DNA of 64,000 nt, taken from the NCBI GenBank assembly GCA_025602905.1, contig JAHLKI010000043.1, positions 1 through 64,000 on the forward strand, in the 5' to 3' direction. Of the stretch, positions 8,129 to 20,413 are shown in pieces; position 1 is the stretch's first letter, and each line of letters opens with the position of its first letter. The position numbers were made by a program, and so were the translations under genes. Under the pieces are notes generated by a model. That model was not told the origin of the DNA and made no database searches. It was given only the letters and a program-made list of their open reading frames with translations. The stretch is from Phlyctochytrium arcticum. Lineage: Eukaryota; Chytridiomycota; Chytridiomycetes; Chytridiales; Chytridiaceae.

Positions 8129-10201
8129 TTAGGCTTTGATTGGTGTCGAAAACGTCCAGGTTTTGCATGATTCTTCCGTAACAAAACTTTCCAGATTTTC
8201 AATGAATTGAGTAAGTCGCTCGGTGGCAAACGGATCACCTTCCGTAACTTTGTCCTCGAGCCGGAAGTAGTGATTCAGCAGTCTTTCCTCCGCTTCTTTC
8301 ACTTGACGCTTTCTGTAGTTTCTGTAGATGTCGACTGGGCTGACCTCTTCTCGTTCCACTGCTACGCGAACCTTCGTCTCATATACCTCAAAACCACACT
8401 CATCAAACAAAAGTGCAAACTGATCCCAAACCTCATCGGTCAATATGGTCTCCTCTGCAAACATATCAGCATGAAAGGTATGTTTACATGGCAACAGGTA
8501 TTGCCTGGCAAAGAGGCAGTTACAATCCAGAGTATCGTAGTCAGGGGCTGGCTTGCCATTTGCGAGTCGGTACTCCACCGCCCTGTACTGGTCGATCAAA
8601 AGGCGTTGAATGGGCAAGGGGAATCGAGCTATGTTTGGATGGTCTTCAGTATCCTTCAGAACCTTTGACCTAAACAAGATCTCAGCACGATCTGCCTCCA
8701 GGCGGCGCTGTGTATTGACTTTGCACAAGCCAACACAAGCTTTCTGAATACTAGAGAACCTTCCACAGTTAGTGTCTGCTTTGACCAATCGGTGATAGGA
8801 CTCCAAGGGGTTTGTCGAGGTCACTTGTAGCAGAGTTGGCGAATGTTGCCGTGCGGCCATCGTCCAGCAATCGAGCTCGGCGGGGTTCGTCCAGTTCTTC
8901 TCGAGGTAATCTGCAAGTTTTTCGGGAGCGTCCCTGATTGCCTCACGCAACAATCCGGTGGCTCCAATCATCGTGGTCTTGTTGATTGCCTGAAGCATTT
9001 TCGCATACGTTGGCTTGTGCGTACCTATGCGCCGCATGAGAGTACGGGCGACATGAACCTATGATAGTTCAAAGCATAGAAATGCGTTCTTTCACTCGGA
9101 TCAAAACATTACCTTACAATACCGAACTTTGACCTCCTCTTCTCCCGCGGACATGCCAGGGAAAGCAAGCATAATCCCATTCTTCTCAATGTTTGATGGA
9201 TCAACCTGCATGTTTCGCGGCTGCCATTCGACCCCGCACACCTCCACTACCATTTCTCTAACTTTCTCCAAGCCCTGGAATACTGCATCCCCATTTTCGT
9301 TACTGACAAAGAACTGCGCCGCTGGTAGCCAACTGCCTTGTTGGTTTCTGATCATGCATGTAAATAGTCTCCAGTTGTATCGGTTCGTTTTATGGGTGGA
9401 GTCTAGTAAAACCAAATAACTACAGCTGGGAAGTAGTTTCAATGATTCCTTTACTGCAAATGCAAACCCTTCAGCGGCTTGTTCGTCAGATCCATCCGTT
9501 AAGAACCTCTTGACGATGTAACCTTCAGCCGACAAGTAGTCAATAGCATGCATCGCGTCCTCCGCTAGCGAACCTGGGGGGGCCGCCTGCTCCTGACGCT
9601 CTCTCCAACGAGCGTTGTACACAGCACGTGCAGAAATGCGATCTAGACCGAGGGCGCTGGCACGGTTGGGGGATGTTGAACGTTTAATAATCAAGGGTAA
9701 AGCTTTTGCAACGTCTTTATGAGCATAGGGCGATTCTGCTTCCGCCTTGATAAGGTCGCATGCGTGGCCACATAAATGACGGTCATCAGCATCCCCAATG
9801 TCGTGTCCTTCAGAGTGTTCGGCATATCCTGTTGGATGTTGGAAGGTCACCATCTTGGTGTAATTGTTGAAGAATACATCCAAGCGTGCGGTGCATGGAA
9901 TTTGACTGAAAACGCTTGTAATCCTTCTCTTTTTTTGCGGAGCGCCTTCCTTGTCGGGTCGTTTACCTTTGGATTGGCGATGCTTGTCAAATTTGCACTT
10001 GTAACTTATCAACTTGTTCCCATTGCGTTTATAATTGTAGACATTGTATTGCGTCCAGAAGTTGTCGCCAAGTTTCCACTCTGCCTCAAACTCCTCGATG
10101 GGGATTTGGACGGCAGTGACGGGATGAAAGAGTCGTTCGCGGCGATAGTGCAAAGACGAATTTCTTGCACGAGCATAGTTGGCGGCACGAAGCTGAGACA
10201 T
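8129..10201 (-). CDS. MULE-1 transposase with SWIM finger
   Basis: Two exons (10201-9113 and 9058-8129) joined by a GT-AG intron give about 670 residues. The MULE catalytic triad is recognisable: LLDSTHKTNRYNW (first Asp), MQVDPSNIE (second Asp) and STNPLESYHRL (Glu). A SWIM-type zinc finger (CNC ... LLPCKHTF) follows, as in many MuDR-like transposases. The N-terminal half has Cys/His positions (YKCKF ... IPCTARL) fitting a FAR1-like DNA-binding region. No internal stop was seen apart from the intron. It lies alone between the two inverted-repeat arms and presumably acts on their ends. Function is inferred from family membership. Confidence 0.85.
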
Positions 10202-10383
10202 TTCAGACTGAAGATCCGGGGGTTTTGCAAGAAGAGGCAGGGGGGCTGAAGTCTCACAGTTGGGGAACTGGATTTATCGAAGTACTGGATGCTCTGACTC
10301 CGAGAAAAGAGTTTGAAGGGAAACACGATCTGAGAAGATCTGCAAAAGTTATAAGTTTCAGATGCGACTGAGACGCGGCAGAA

Positions 10384-11431
10384 GTGGATCGAACCAAATT
10401 CCACAGCGCCCGATACGCACCCGTTCCTCGCGTCTCTCAGTCACAAGACGTGGAACTGTGCCACAACGCCACACGGGTATCCTTGACCTGTTTTGCTTGT
10501 GAGCGAAAGTATCCTTGGTCTGTTTTGAAAGTATCCTGGGTCTCCAGTCACAACCACTAAGTAGCCTCAAAGTATCCGGGTCAAAATCGACTTTTACACG
10601 TATTGAAGACATAAAATACCTAAAAAGTGTCCATTGGGCGGGTCATTTATGAATGACATGAGACTGGGTGGTAGTTGTTTGTAGTATGTGCCATGTACGG
10701 TGGCCAGAATGTTGGGAATTTTTGGCAGACGCGTCGAGAGCTTCAGGCAAGCTGGGTATCCAATAGTAATATGCAAGAACATGCACTGCTATCCACCAAA
10801 TCCGTACTCAAACTATTTTGTGGAGGCTTAATATTGCATGTAGCACGATGGTAGACCATTTTATAAAAGAAAAACTATAACAATAAATGAAAATGTGACA
10901 AGAAATGAAGGGAAAATGAAAACTACGCCGATAAATAGAAGGTACTAGACGAACTAGGTACAAAACCACGCTGCAAACGAAATGATAAGGAGAAGACTGT
11001 ACGCCGCCGAGAGAAAATTAGTTTGTGGTCAGATAGGTGATAATATCATCGCCGTGCTCCAGCAGCATGGCCTGGAATCTGGCCAGGGACGGGGCTACTC
11101 TACCGAGGCCTAATCTGTAGTAAACCAATAATCGCATTGTTAGAACTGCTACGAGTTTAATGTCCGTCTAAAAACAAATGAACCTGGTGTGTATCGCGAG
11201 TCGCTCCTGCTCCAAACGCTGGGCAGCTTGTAGATTGGTACTAGCTGTAGCCGAGGCTAAACGCGTCGAGAGGCTTGCGCTTACTCCAAAACTGTCGGTC
11301 GGACGGGCTGTTCCTCCACCTCGCTTGCCACTTGTCTTCAAGCTCCTGTGCACACAAGTTAGCCAAGAGTTGGCAAAAGTAATAATGAACAGCACAAGGC
11401 AACCTTGCAGGGTAGTCCACCCGCGGGACCA
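10384..11431 (-). repeat. Right arm of ~1.05-kb inverted repeat
   Basis: Mirror of 6876-7937. On this side the Crypton coding sequence continues without a break beyond the arm (11432 onward), so this is the donor copy and the left arm is the derived one. Flanking 9-mers outside the two arms do not match, so no target-site duplication supports a simple MULE insertion. Confidence 0.88.
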
Positions 11432-14387
11432 ACTTCATACTCTGTCCATGCGGCCGTCACCGTTTTGATCGTCCGGCATTGCTTCTGCACGGGGACCTGC
11501 TCTACTTGAGCTGCTGAAAATCAGTGACGTGCTGTCCGCGTGATATAACCGTAAATGACGAACCTGCGCTAGTGTCTGCCTCTCCCCCATTTGCGTTGAC
11601 ACGATTTCCGGGAGTTGTCGCTGCTGCTGTAATGGCTGTAAAGAGTTAACCAAAAACTGAAACGTGAATGCACAAGCAGACATGAATACCTGCTTGGGGT
11701 TGTGATTGAAGACCAGCAGCTCGTTGGGGCGGGAGTATGGTTGACTGGGAAGAAGATGATGACGTGGCGTCTGTCCGTGGGAAGAGTCGCATAAGGGATT
11801 GGCAAACCTCGCGATTCCCTACAAGATGCGCCTCGGTGTTTCTTGCAATCTGAGCCATAACAGTCGTTGCAACATCGACAGCGGCAGTGGGACCGCTATC
11901 GCGAGCAACCAAACTGGCGTGATAGGCATTAACGGTTTGTTGCAAGCTTAGTATGGTGTCTGTCAGCCGAGCAGTAGTGCCGATCAGAGTAGACTGCCGC
12001 GCGTCGAAATTTGCAAGCTGGGTATCGACGCGGTCAATCTGATACCTGGGTTAGCTAGGAATATCTCTCAAAACTCAAATTCGCACAACCCACCTCTCAA
12101 CTGTGCTGGCAACGTCTAGACCGATGACTTTCATGGCCAAATCTTGTGTGGTGAGGCGGTCGTTAAGAAACGGTGCAATAGCGGCAAAGGTTGAGTCTCG
12201 GGGGTTAACTGCTGTTGCCGCGACCTGGAGATTATGATCCCTGTACTGTAAGTATGCGGGAGTTTGAAAAACAGGGTGCTTCCATATGACGTGGTTTGGG
12301 TACATCTGCATCAAAGTTGGCGCATCCTGGCAGATGACCTTGCGGCAAGCCTTCATGCACCGCAAGAACCCCAGGGCTGCCAACATGCCCGCACTCTCGG
12401 TGTGAACTTGATGGCATCTTTCTTCCAGCTCCTCAATCCACGGGAAAATGGATTGTAGAAGCTCTTGCGGGACTGGCACCGCTCTAGCTAGAAAAAAGCA
12501 ACTGCCATTGATCGGAAAGTCTCCTAACGCACGGATGGCTTGATAGGGCAGGCCGGTGGTATAGGCTCCGTTTTTGGCATCACGCGCCCAACCTCCCATT
12601 CGGCCATTCTGATCCCCGTCGACTCCCTTGCGCTCATTTTCCATGGCAGCCCACTTACGGCAGCAGTGAGTAACTTTGGAGGATAAAACACCGCACGCGT
12701 CCAGCGCAGTGCGTTGCAGGTTGTACTGGGTATCAAAACTGATCCCTACTTCTTCCTCCGGGTCGTCCTCTTCGTCCTCCACAGGATCCTCGCCATCCCA
12801 GACTCCAATAATGATAGGTTGCCTGGCCGGCCCTTTTGCTTTGCGTTTTCTTTTGCGAGTCGCCATGGCTGCTTGTTGCTGATCGGAGGGCTGGCAAAAA
12901 CACATGAGAACGTGATGATTTGAACACCCATATCTGCCAAGCGCCTACCTTCATGAAAAAAATGTTGTACCATTCCGCGGACACATCACATTTGGGCGGT
13001 TGCTCCCCATTCACTTCGTAACGCTCAAAGAACCAAAATGCCATAGAGTTCCAAGGGCATAGCAAGATGTCTTTATGGCGGATAAAGGCATAGTCCTCAC
13101 GCTTGGCTTCAGTGTTGGTTTTAGACTTATTACAGGTAAAGGCGGCAATGTCACACTCGGTGACGCCCTCGTCATTGACAACTTTGCATGCAATATCGGA
13201 CAACTTGAGACGCCTCATGAACTGCGAGCGTTGCATAACTGCGCGCAAGCAGTTGTGATGGGCTCTGTTGCGAAGTCCAGTTTGGGGTAAACCCCACCAG
13301 AAGACGTTCAGCTTGCGGTCGTCCGCAATATCGTACTGGTCGACAATACCGTTGATGCCTTTGTCCTTGAATGTCAGGTCATCGTTCTTTTGCTTTTGAG
13401 TACACATCTGTTCCAGGATGGCATTAACGGGCGCGATACGAGGATGGGGATGAGATCTGCCGTGCATAATTGCTTGATATGAAGACTCCAAAAGATGTTC
13501 GAATGTTACTTACTGATCCGAAATAAGTCCTTGGTCTTTTTGCAGACTCCACAAATCAACAACAGACTTGACCGCCATTTTGATTGTCCCGTACTCGAGC
13601 TGCACGAATTGGGGATGCCCTGCCATTGTACATTAGCTTCAGGTTTCATTGAAGTCCGTGTCGAGCGGCCCGCACCTTTCTTCTTGTAGGTTCCATTTTC
13701 TCCGTCGTCATCCACCATCTCATACGTAAATTGTACTCCGCTTCCACTTGCACTACCGCTACCAACGCCATTACCACTAACATCTCCACTACCATTCCCA
13801 CTACCGCTACCACTTCCATCCGCAATACCACTGCCACTACCGTTACCACTGCCACTGCCACTACCGCTACCGCCACCACTGCCACTACCGCTACCACTAA
13901 CACTACCTCCAGCACCACTACCACTCCCAGTAGCAGCATTAGCAGCATTTTTCTTCTGGTTTTTCTTCTTTTGCTTTTTGTGTCCCGGAACATAGCCGAC
14001 CCGATTCTTGGCTTGAAAGCCTATTTGCAGCACGCAATCCTTGAGAAACATATGCAGCTTCCGACCTGACACTAGCGACTTGCATTTGGTTCCTACCAAA
14101 GTGGTCTCGAGAGGGTACCCAAGTGTTCCGTCATTTTGTACCATGCATCCCACTGCCGCGGTACCCTCGCACCAATGGATGTATTCCCTCTGCCATAGAG
14201 AGTATGCTTTTTCGGTGTTGGCATTTCTGGTCGCTCTGGCTTGCCGAGTCGTTGAGGCTACTGACTGTTGTTCCAAATATCGGGCATGGTCCTCGGGAGA
14301 TAATGCTGCAATTTCTTCTGCAGTCAATGCTATCTCATGGTACATATACAGGGGAACCCCCTGCACCTTTCTGGCCCTTCGTGGCAT
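11241..14387 (-). CDS. Crypton-type tyrosine recombinase (Ndc10-like with GCR1_C)
   Basis: Seven exons are inferred: 14387-13514, 13472-12949, 12890-12094, 12045-11690, 11635-11564, ~11513-11404 and 11345-11241. The middle part matches fungal Crypton recombinases/Ndc10: MRRLKLSDI, then RHKDILLCPWNSMAFWFF and EWYNIFFMK. A second block follows with VTHCCRKWAAM (HxxR), GGWARD and AYTTGLP, the likely catalytic Tyr region. After a coiled-coil stretch (VDTQLANFDAR ... LQQTVNAYHASL) the end is a GCR1_C domain (TVTAAWTEYEVG ... RWRNSPSDRQFWSKRK). An odd Gly/Ser tract of about 70 residues (13720-13935) interrupts the N-terminal region after basic KKQKKKNQKKN. The gene looks complete. The last two exons lie inside the inverted repeat shared with MULE-1. 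Confidence 0.82.
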
Positions 14388-14855
14388 GATGGATAGGCTA
14401 AAATCGCTTTCAGATGTATATTAATGAGTTTGTCCGAAATTATAAACAAAGCTCGCGAGCAAGCACATACATTCAGCTACGGAATAGAATCAGCTCCTAT
14501 GATACAACAAAATATGATGATGGGGTAGGTAGAAAGAGAACGAGTGTAAAGTATAGGTAAAAGGACGGGGTTGAGGACTTTGTCGCAAAGCAATGCTGGA
14601 AAGAAAGGAAAGGCCAACCAAGCGAGCGGAGTTTGGCGGAGTTGAAAGTATCAGTGCGCGTCTGTGATCTCAGTGACAAGCCCATTGAATCAATTAGTTG
14701 TGAGCCGCTCACAGGTCATGTGTTCTTTAATGAGCGCGTCCTGGACACTTTTTAGAAACCAAGAAACAGGCCAGGTCACGTGGACACCGAAATGTCGGCC
14801 ATGTCGGAGTTCTCTCTTTTGATTTTGGTCCGTTCTCAAGTCGACTTTAGACAAC
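14388..14855. other. Intergenic region upstream of Crypton and SLX9
   Basis: Shared 5' region of two divergent genes. No ORF with family resemblance. It presumably holds the Crypton promoter and element end on the left and the SLX9 promoter on the right. Cryptons lack terminal inverted repeats, so I could not place the element border. Confidence 0.4.
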
Positions 14856-15570
14856 ATGCCGAAGATAACAAGAGAACGAAAGCGTCTTCACCACAAGGCT
14901 GTCGATTTTCGCCCTGCGGAGCCTACGAACGCATCTTCTCCGCCGAGCAATGCCTTTGCTGGAGAAACATTTGTCGTGAACCGGACGGTGGCCACTGCCC
15001 CGGTTTTGACCGCAACCGACCTGGTAGGATACTTCAATTGCTTGTGTCCTCCACTGCTTCTTACCTTTCTACAGGCATCCGAAGAGGATCAGTCGCTCTT
15101 AAAAAAGAAGGAAAAGCGTCAGTTGCGCCATGACCGGTGGATGCAAAGTCCGTTTTGTTTATATCACACTAAACGAACGATTTGATTATTAACTGTTCGT
15201 GCAACAGAACTAGAGACTATGTATACCCCAAAGTGTGGCAAATCCAAAAAGAAGAATGTGGGAGCTCTCTCATTGGATTCCATCTTTGAGACTTTGCCTT
15301 CACCTGAGACCGAAAAGAAGACGAAGACCCCCATTCACTTTGATCAGCGACCAAAGGCAATCTCTCAGAGTGCTCGGCGAAAGGCTGGGTAAGTGAACTT
15401 TTGAGCCAAGCCATTGCTTGTCCGATTACTGAAGCTATGTCCCTATTTGCAACAGTGTGCAGGAGATCTTACGATTGCAGAAGGTCATTACACATCCGAC
15501 GTTCCGCAGCAATCCTCTTGGGACCATACGGCAGCATCTGGAAAACTCTCGGGCGAAAAACTCCCAATGA
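14856..15570 (+). CDS. SLX9: SLX9/FAM207A-like ribosome biogenesis protein
   Basis: Four exons (14856-15023, 15075-15147, 15208-15388, 15456-15570) join into about 178 residues. Typical SLX9 features appear in order: a basic start MPKITRERKRLHHKAV, LLKKKEKRQLRHDRWMQKLE, KKKNVGALSLDSIFETLP, and the conserved end QKVITHPTFRSNPLGTI followed by RQHLENSR. In yeast SLX9 acts in pre-40S rRNA processing and export from the nucleolus. All splice sites are canonical and join in frame at conserved positions, which supports the model. Confidence 0.9.
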
Positions 15571-15836
15571 TATCCGTCTGGTCTGCCTTCGCTTCTATGC
15601 ATCTGTACATATCACAATCGTATTTATTCAGTACTTCTTCTATTGGAGTCGCCAACAAGCGATCATATTTTACAGTTGGTACAAAGCCCTATACAGCAGA
15701 TTTGGCTCCCGAGAGTTTGGCCAAAGGTTGATGTGACGCGATCATATGGAGTTTTAGAGGGTGAAAGCGTTCTGTTCACTCTAGATAGCACCCAAAAACT
15801 ATGGCTACCGCGAACAGCGAAGCCTGGGAACTTTGT

Positions 15837-16595
15837 TTAGATTTTGCAAATGATTACCTGCGTTTGCAAACTCACATTTTTGAACGATGCCGATGCGTAC
15901 GAATCTGTCGTTGTATCCCACAAGGCCCTCGATGCCACCCGGATCCCCTGCCCCTTGAACTCGCCTATTGTTACATCCACGACGATCTTGTACCGCTCAT
16001 ATTCAAATTCTGCGCAACCAATATCAAAAATCTGGCTCACGCGTCAAATCTGACCCGTCACAGACATACTTTTAACGGCAGCAAGAATCTCATTTGATAT
16101 GCTTTGACACAGCTGTGGAATTTTTTCGCCATCGTACTTGACTTTTTGAAGCGTTGTTTGTAATATTTCTTGGGCTAGTCGCCGCACTGGCTCACTCTGA
16201 AATCTATCAACGTGATCGTATCAGTTTCGGTGTTTGCGTCCCTCTGCGTTCGGCAGGCGCGCATACTTCACATCTGGCTTCATCTTGAACGTGTTCTCAA
16301 AGACGACAGCATTGGCCGGAGCATGTTCACCACCACTGGCTGTCCCCGGCGGTGGACCTCCACCTCCGCCTCCCAACTCCGGGGCTGCACCCGCACGTGG
16401 CACTATGTCCCCCCGGGATCCATGCCGTGAAGCTGCGAGGAGATTGCTTCGCGATCCGGCAAGTTGGCGAGAACCGCGAATGCCAGAAGCCGATAATGGG
16501 CCAGCTGAAGCAGGTGCCGCTGGTGTGCCTTCGCGTGAAGCAGCCCTAGATCCGTCTTGATGCTGCTCGGCGGTTGATCCTTCCTCCTCTGGCAT
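15837..16595 (-). CDS. Tctex1-family dynein light chain
   Basis: Three exons (16595-16272, 16196-16070, 16009-15837). The N-terminus is about 95 residues of low complexity rich in Ala, Gly, Ser and Pro. The Tctex1 domain follows: FENTFKMKPD, then SEPVRRLAQEILQTTLQKV, and RYKIVVDVTIGEFKGQG with ASRALWDTTTDSYASASF, ending in ICKI. The dimer-forming beta-strands and the WD-x-TTD motif are clear. Closest by eye to the DYNLT2/TCTEX1D group, which serves cytoplasmic and intraflagellar dyneins. This supports a flagellated zoospore stage. Tail to tail with SLX9, 266 bases apart. Confidence 0.85.
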
Positions 16596-16803
16596 TGAAA
16601 ATGTAGTGCCTAACGAAGCCTCGTCCCGTAATAACGCTCCGTTTTATGCTGCTGAAATGTGCCAGTTTCTCAAATTCCGCTCAAGCGCAGCGGATTACTT
16701 CAGCAGAGTCGCGATGATAAATTTTATGGACCGCATCGTCACCGCTTCACACTTTGGCTTTCACACAGGCTTTCACATTTCGCAGGAAATCGTCGCAACG
16801 AAG

Positions 16804-18174
16804 ATGTCAAACTCTGAACATATATCGCAGGCAGTAGCGGAGCAGGCAGAGTCCAAAATAACTGCGCTGTCTGATTCTGAGGAAGAAGTCACACAACCAG
16901 AGCCTGGACGTTACAGTAACGGTATGTAAGGCGACTTCTGAAGAATCTTTATTAGTATTAACCTATCGACGGTGATCACAGCTGGATTTCTGGATGATTG
17001 GCCTGAGGATACCGAGGTAGTTATGACTAGAGTCATGCAATACATCAAGAGCGTAACATTGTGTAGGACCTGGACATTGTTCATGCGCGCATCAATACTC
17101 TGGAAGGACTAGACCTGGAAAAATTCCATAGCCTAAAGGTTAGCTCAATTCAAAGCCCAATGGGTTACCATCAGGGTGGTTGATTTTGACTGTGGCTTTG
17201 CAAGTGTAGAAATTGAGCTTGCGGCAAAATCTGCTGTCCAAAATTACCAGTCTCGAAAGTTTGAAAGGACTTGAGGAATTGGATTTTTACGACAACCGCT
17301 TGTCAAAAATTGAAAAACTGGAGAATTTGACAAAACTCACGTAACTGCCTGAAACGTCAACCGGATGAATCCTACATCTAATCCTAAGGACAGCTCATTA
17401 GATTTGTCTTTCAACAAGTTCCGAACGATCGAAGGAGTGGATCACCTCGTCAATCTTACCGAGTTGTTCTTTGTCTCGAACAAAATCTCGCGAATAAACG
17501 GACTGGACACTTTGATTAAGCTTCGAAATCTTGAGCTTGGTGCCAACCGGATACGGGTAATGCGGGAACTCATTCGGACGCGCTTTACTCGATTATTCAT
17601 CGTCTCCATCTTGTTCAGACAATCGAGCACCTTGATAAGCTGGTCAATTTGGAAGAATTGTGGTTGGGAAAGAACAAGTTGACAAAGATTGAGAATCTTG
17701 ACACTCTCAAGAAGTTGCGAATCCTCAGTATACAGGTACATTTGTTTTCTGACCATTAAAAATCCACTGGAGATTGACTTGTTTGGTTGGTAGAGTAACC
17801 GAATTTCCAAACTTGAGGGGCTTTCAGGGCTGAAAAGCCTTGAAGAAATCTATCTGAGTAACAATGCAATCGCCAAGATCGAGAATTTGTCTTCCAACAA
17901 ACGTTTGCGTGTGATTGACATTGGATCCAACCGTCTGACAGAACTTGAGGGACTGGAAGGCCTCGATGAACTGGAGGAACTGTGGGCAAACGATAACAAG
18001 CTGCATTCGTTTGAGCAAGTGGAGCAACAGTTGGCTGATAAAACCAAACTCACAACGGTATATTTCGAACGGAACCTGCTGGAATCAGAGCAGAAGGCAA
18101 CCTATAGATTAAAAATCAAAACGATCTTGCCACGGTTGACGCAAATCGACGCTAGTTTAGTTAGAGCCGGGTAG
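16804..18174 (+). CDS. SDS22: SDS22/PPP1R7, leucine-rich PP1 regulatory subunit
   Basis: Seven exons (16804-16921, 16982-17016, 17067-17138, 17210-17340, 17394-17556, 17619-17735, 17794-18174). An acidic N-terminus (ALSDSEEEVTQPEPG) precedes about eleven 22-residue SDS22-type leucine-rich repeats such as NLTELFFVSNKISRINGLDT and NLEELWLGKNKLTKIENLDT. The LRR cap (ESEQKATYRLKIKTILPRL) ends the protein. Sds22 binds protein phosphatase 1 and controls its loading, mainly in the nucleus. Start 16804 was chosen because it begins a short acidic leader. An in-frame upstream codon at 16606 would add 66 residues with no family match. Confidence 0.92.
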
Positions 18175-18371
18175 TTACTGCTACTAGATGCAATATTTAG
18201 GTGAAAGAGGTAGCTTTGTGTAGATACGCATCTGAAGCGAACATGTTTTTCTTCCAACCTTTCAAAGAATGCTTGTCACATATGCGGCAGAGTTTGATAG
18301 CTTTATTTGAAAAAAATAACAATATCTATATGTGGAGAAGAGAAGGTCGGACAACGTAACCGTGGCCAACA

Positions 18372-20139
18372 TTATCGGCTCATGATAAGCATAACCCATG
18401 ACAAAAACATTTGAACTCCTGCCACCAAAAACAAAAATTGGATGCGCCGTTGACGTGTTGGTACATCAATCGGATTATAGCCTTCGGGAAGCATGATGTA
18501 CTTCAGTGTCCGCAGCTAAAGCAAAGTGAGCAATGTGAAGGACGATGTTTGCAAGCTTTGCACTTACTGTGAAAAATGCCAAACAGCACATAGAATAGCC
18601 AAATGCCCCGTACACTGCCCAATTGATCGGGAAGAATAATTGAATGACCAATGTAATAATGATTCTAAATGTTCCGCATTTGGTAAAGCAGCGAGACTCG
18701 ACAAGTACAATACTAACGTACCCGATAAACTTGTACCCAGTATAACCAACAAGGTCAAGCCAAGGAACTTCGGTGGTGACGCTCAGCAGGTAAAACCCGA
18801 GTTTGATGAAAAGAACCTCAGAAAAAATAATGAAGAAAGCGGTTGTTCCCGTCATGCCCAGCACATCTGGTGAAAAACTGTTGGACGTATGATCAGCTGG
18901 CGTGAATGATATGACGCTGAAAGGAATTTTACGTACGATTTGACCGGGTTTCGGGAGCCATCTTTTGCGGCAGCATCTGCCAGACCGAGCCGAACGCCGA
19001 CTAATAGAATATACGTCACAAGAGCCATGACTATGGTTATGATGTCAAGCCTTGCACATTTGTAGGGAAATGACAAAGTTGCGTGAGCATACCGGGAATA
19101 TAGAGATCTGGCGCGTTCAGATCCTCTCGCGGGGGTTTGAAGCCCTCCATTGCCCCATTCTGTTCGGATCGTCGCACCAACCGTGTCCAAGACTTAAATA
19201 GAGGAAGAACTGGTTAGCGTCAAGTTGAAATGGGACCCTAAAGAATTTGGGCCACCTACTTGATGTCGGAAAGGGAAAATCAGGAGGCGAAGTTTACTGA
19301 AAACATAGGAGTTGCTAACATTGAAATAGTACTTTAGGTGTGGTATATTCATCCATCGACTCCACTGGCAATCGGTACTGTTAGTCCTGGCATATCGTAC
19401 TACCAAAATTTGGAAATGATTGCCGGACACTCACGTTCTGATTCAAATTGTCTTGAGCTTGTTGGAAAGCCTTTCCTCCCAACTGCATACCCAATTGTCC
19501 TGCTGCACTGGTCTGAAACTCATTGATGAGGTTACTGCCAAAATATCCCGGTTGTTGCCCATGTATGCCTGGTTGTCCTGCCGGCGTACCACCCATTTGC
19601 CCAGGTCCACCCATTCCAGCGCCCTGCATGAACCCGCCTCCCATCGCCCCTGATGCATTTGATGCGGCGGCAGATCCTTGTGGATAGAAACTACTCGGGC
19701 CAGCATTATGCGCAACACTGGCCCGCTGTGGATTGAAACTCCCACTGGCGCTAGCGCTCATTCCACCGAAGTTGCCCGAGTCATTCGAATAGTTTTGTGA
19801 GGAGTGTGTAGGTTGTCGGTGGTTGGCTTGCGAGGTGTAGCCTGTTGTGGGGTGAGCAGACGGAAAAGGAACAGCAGCTGCTGAAGAAGGAACTCCATAT
19901 GAGCCCCCTGCCGAGACTAGGGGAACTCTCTGTTGCTGTTGCTGTTGGTACTGTTGCTGTTGCTGTTGTCCTCCATATTGAGAGCCAGGATTGGCAGAGG
20001 CAGGCTGCGGAGATCCTGGAAATGAGCCTGCCGTAGAGCTACGGGCAAATCCTACAGTTGGTCGCTGAGCATGTTGCGGAACTGGTGCTTGAATAGGCGG
20101 GGGCGACCAGGACGGGGTTGGTGGACCACTATTATACAT
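18372..20139 (-). CDS. YIF1: YIF1-family ER-Golgi membrane protein
   Basis: The start at 20139 opens a long Pro/Gln/Gly/Ser-rich cytoplasmic N-terminus with a polyglutamine stretch (CTG repeats 19930-19970). Signature segments follow in separate exons: WMNIPHLKYYFNVSNSYVFS with LRLLIFPFRH, then PDLYIP joined to MALVTYILLVGVRLG. The multi-spanning core SFSPDVLGMTGTTAFFIIFS and the C-terminal anchor ending VMLIMSR complete it. YIF1 partners with YIP1 in COPII vesicles and ER-Golgi trafficking. Intron borders are partly estimated. The N-terminal tail is longer than usual for the family. Confidence 0.88.
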
Positions 20140-20413
20140 GATAGCTTTGTCCTGCTGGATGTTTTCAAAATCTTGAAGTCGCCAGTTGCTGCCACGCGAC
20201 TGACCAAATTGACCGTCCGTACCGGTACAATTTCTTTATAGGATAGGATGAAGTGTTTGTCAAAATGTCTGACGGCTCAAATGCGGTCCTGTGCGAACGG
20301 ATGGGATATCACATATAAAAAGGTATCATATAGAAGTAACTACTTTTCTATTGTACAAGGTATGGTATAGACAACATCACAGCCAATATCTAGCTTTGAA
20401 GAAAGCTTGCATA

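Noticed and set aside
13646..14069. Val/Ala-rich minus-strand ORF and Thr-rich plus-strand ORF
   Set aside because: Both are shadows of the Gly/Ser repeat of the Crypton gene in other frames. Low complexity explains their length.
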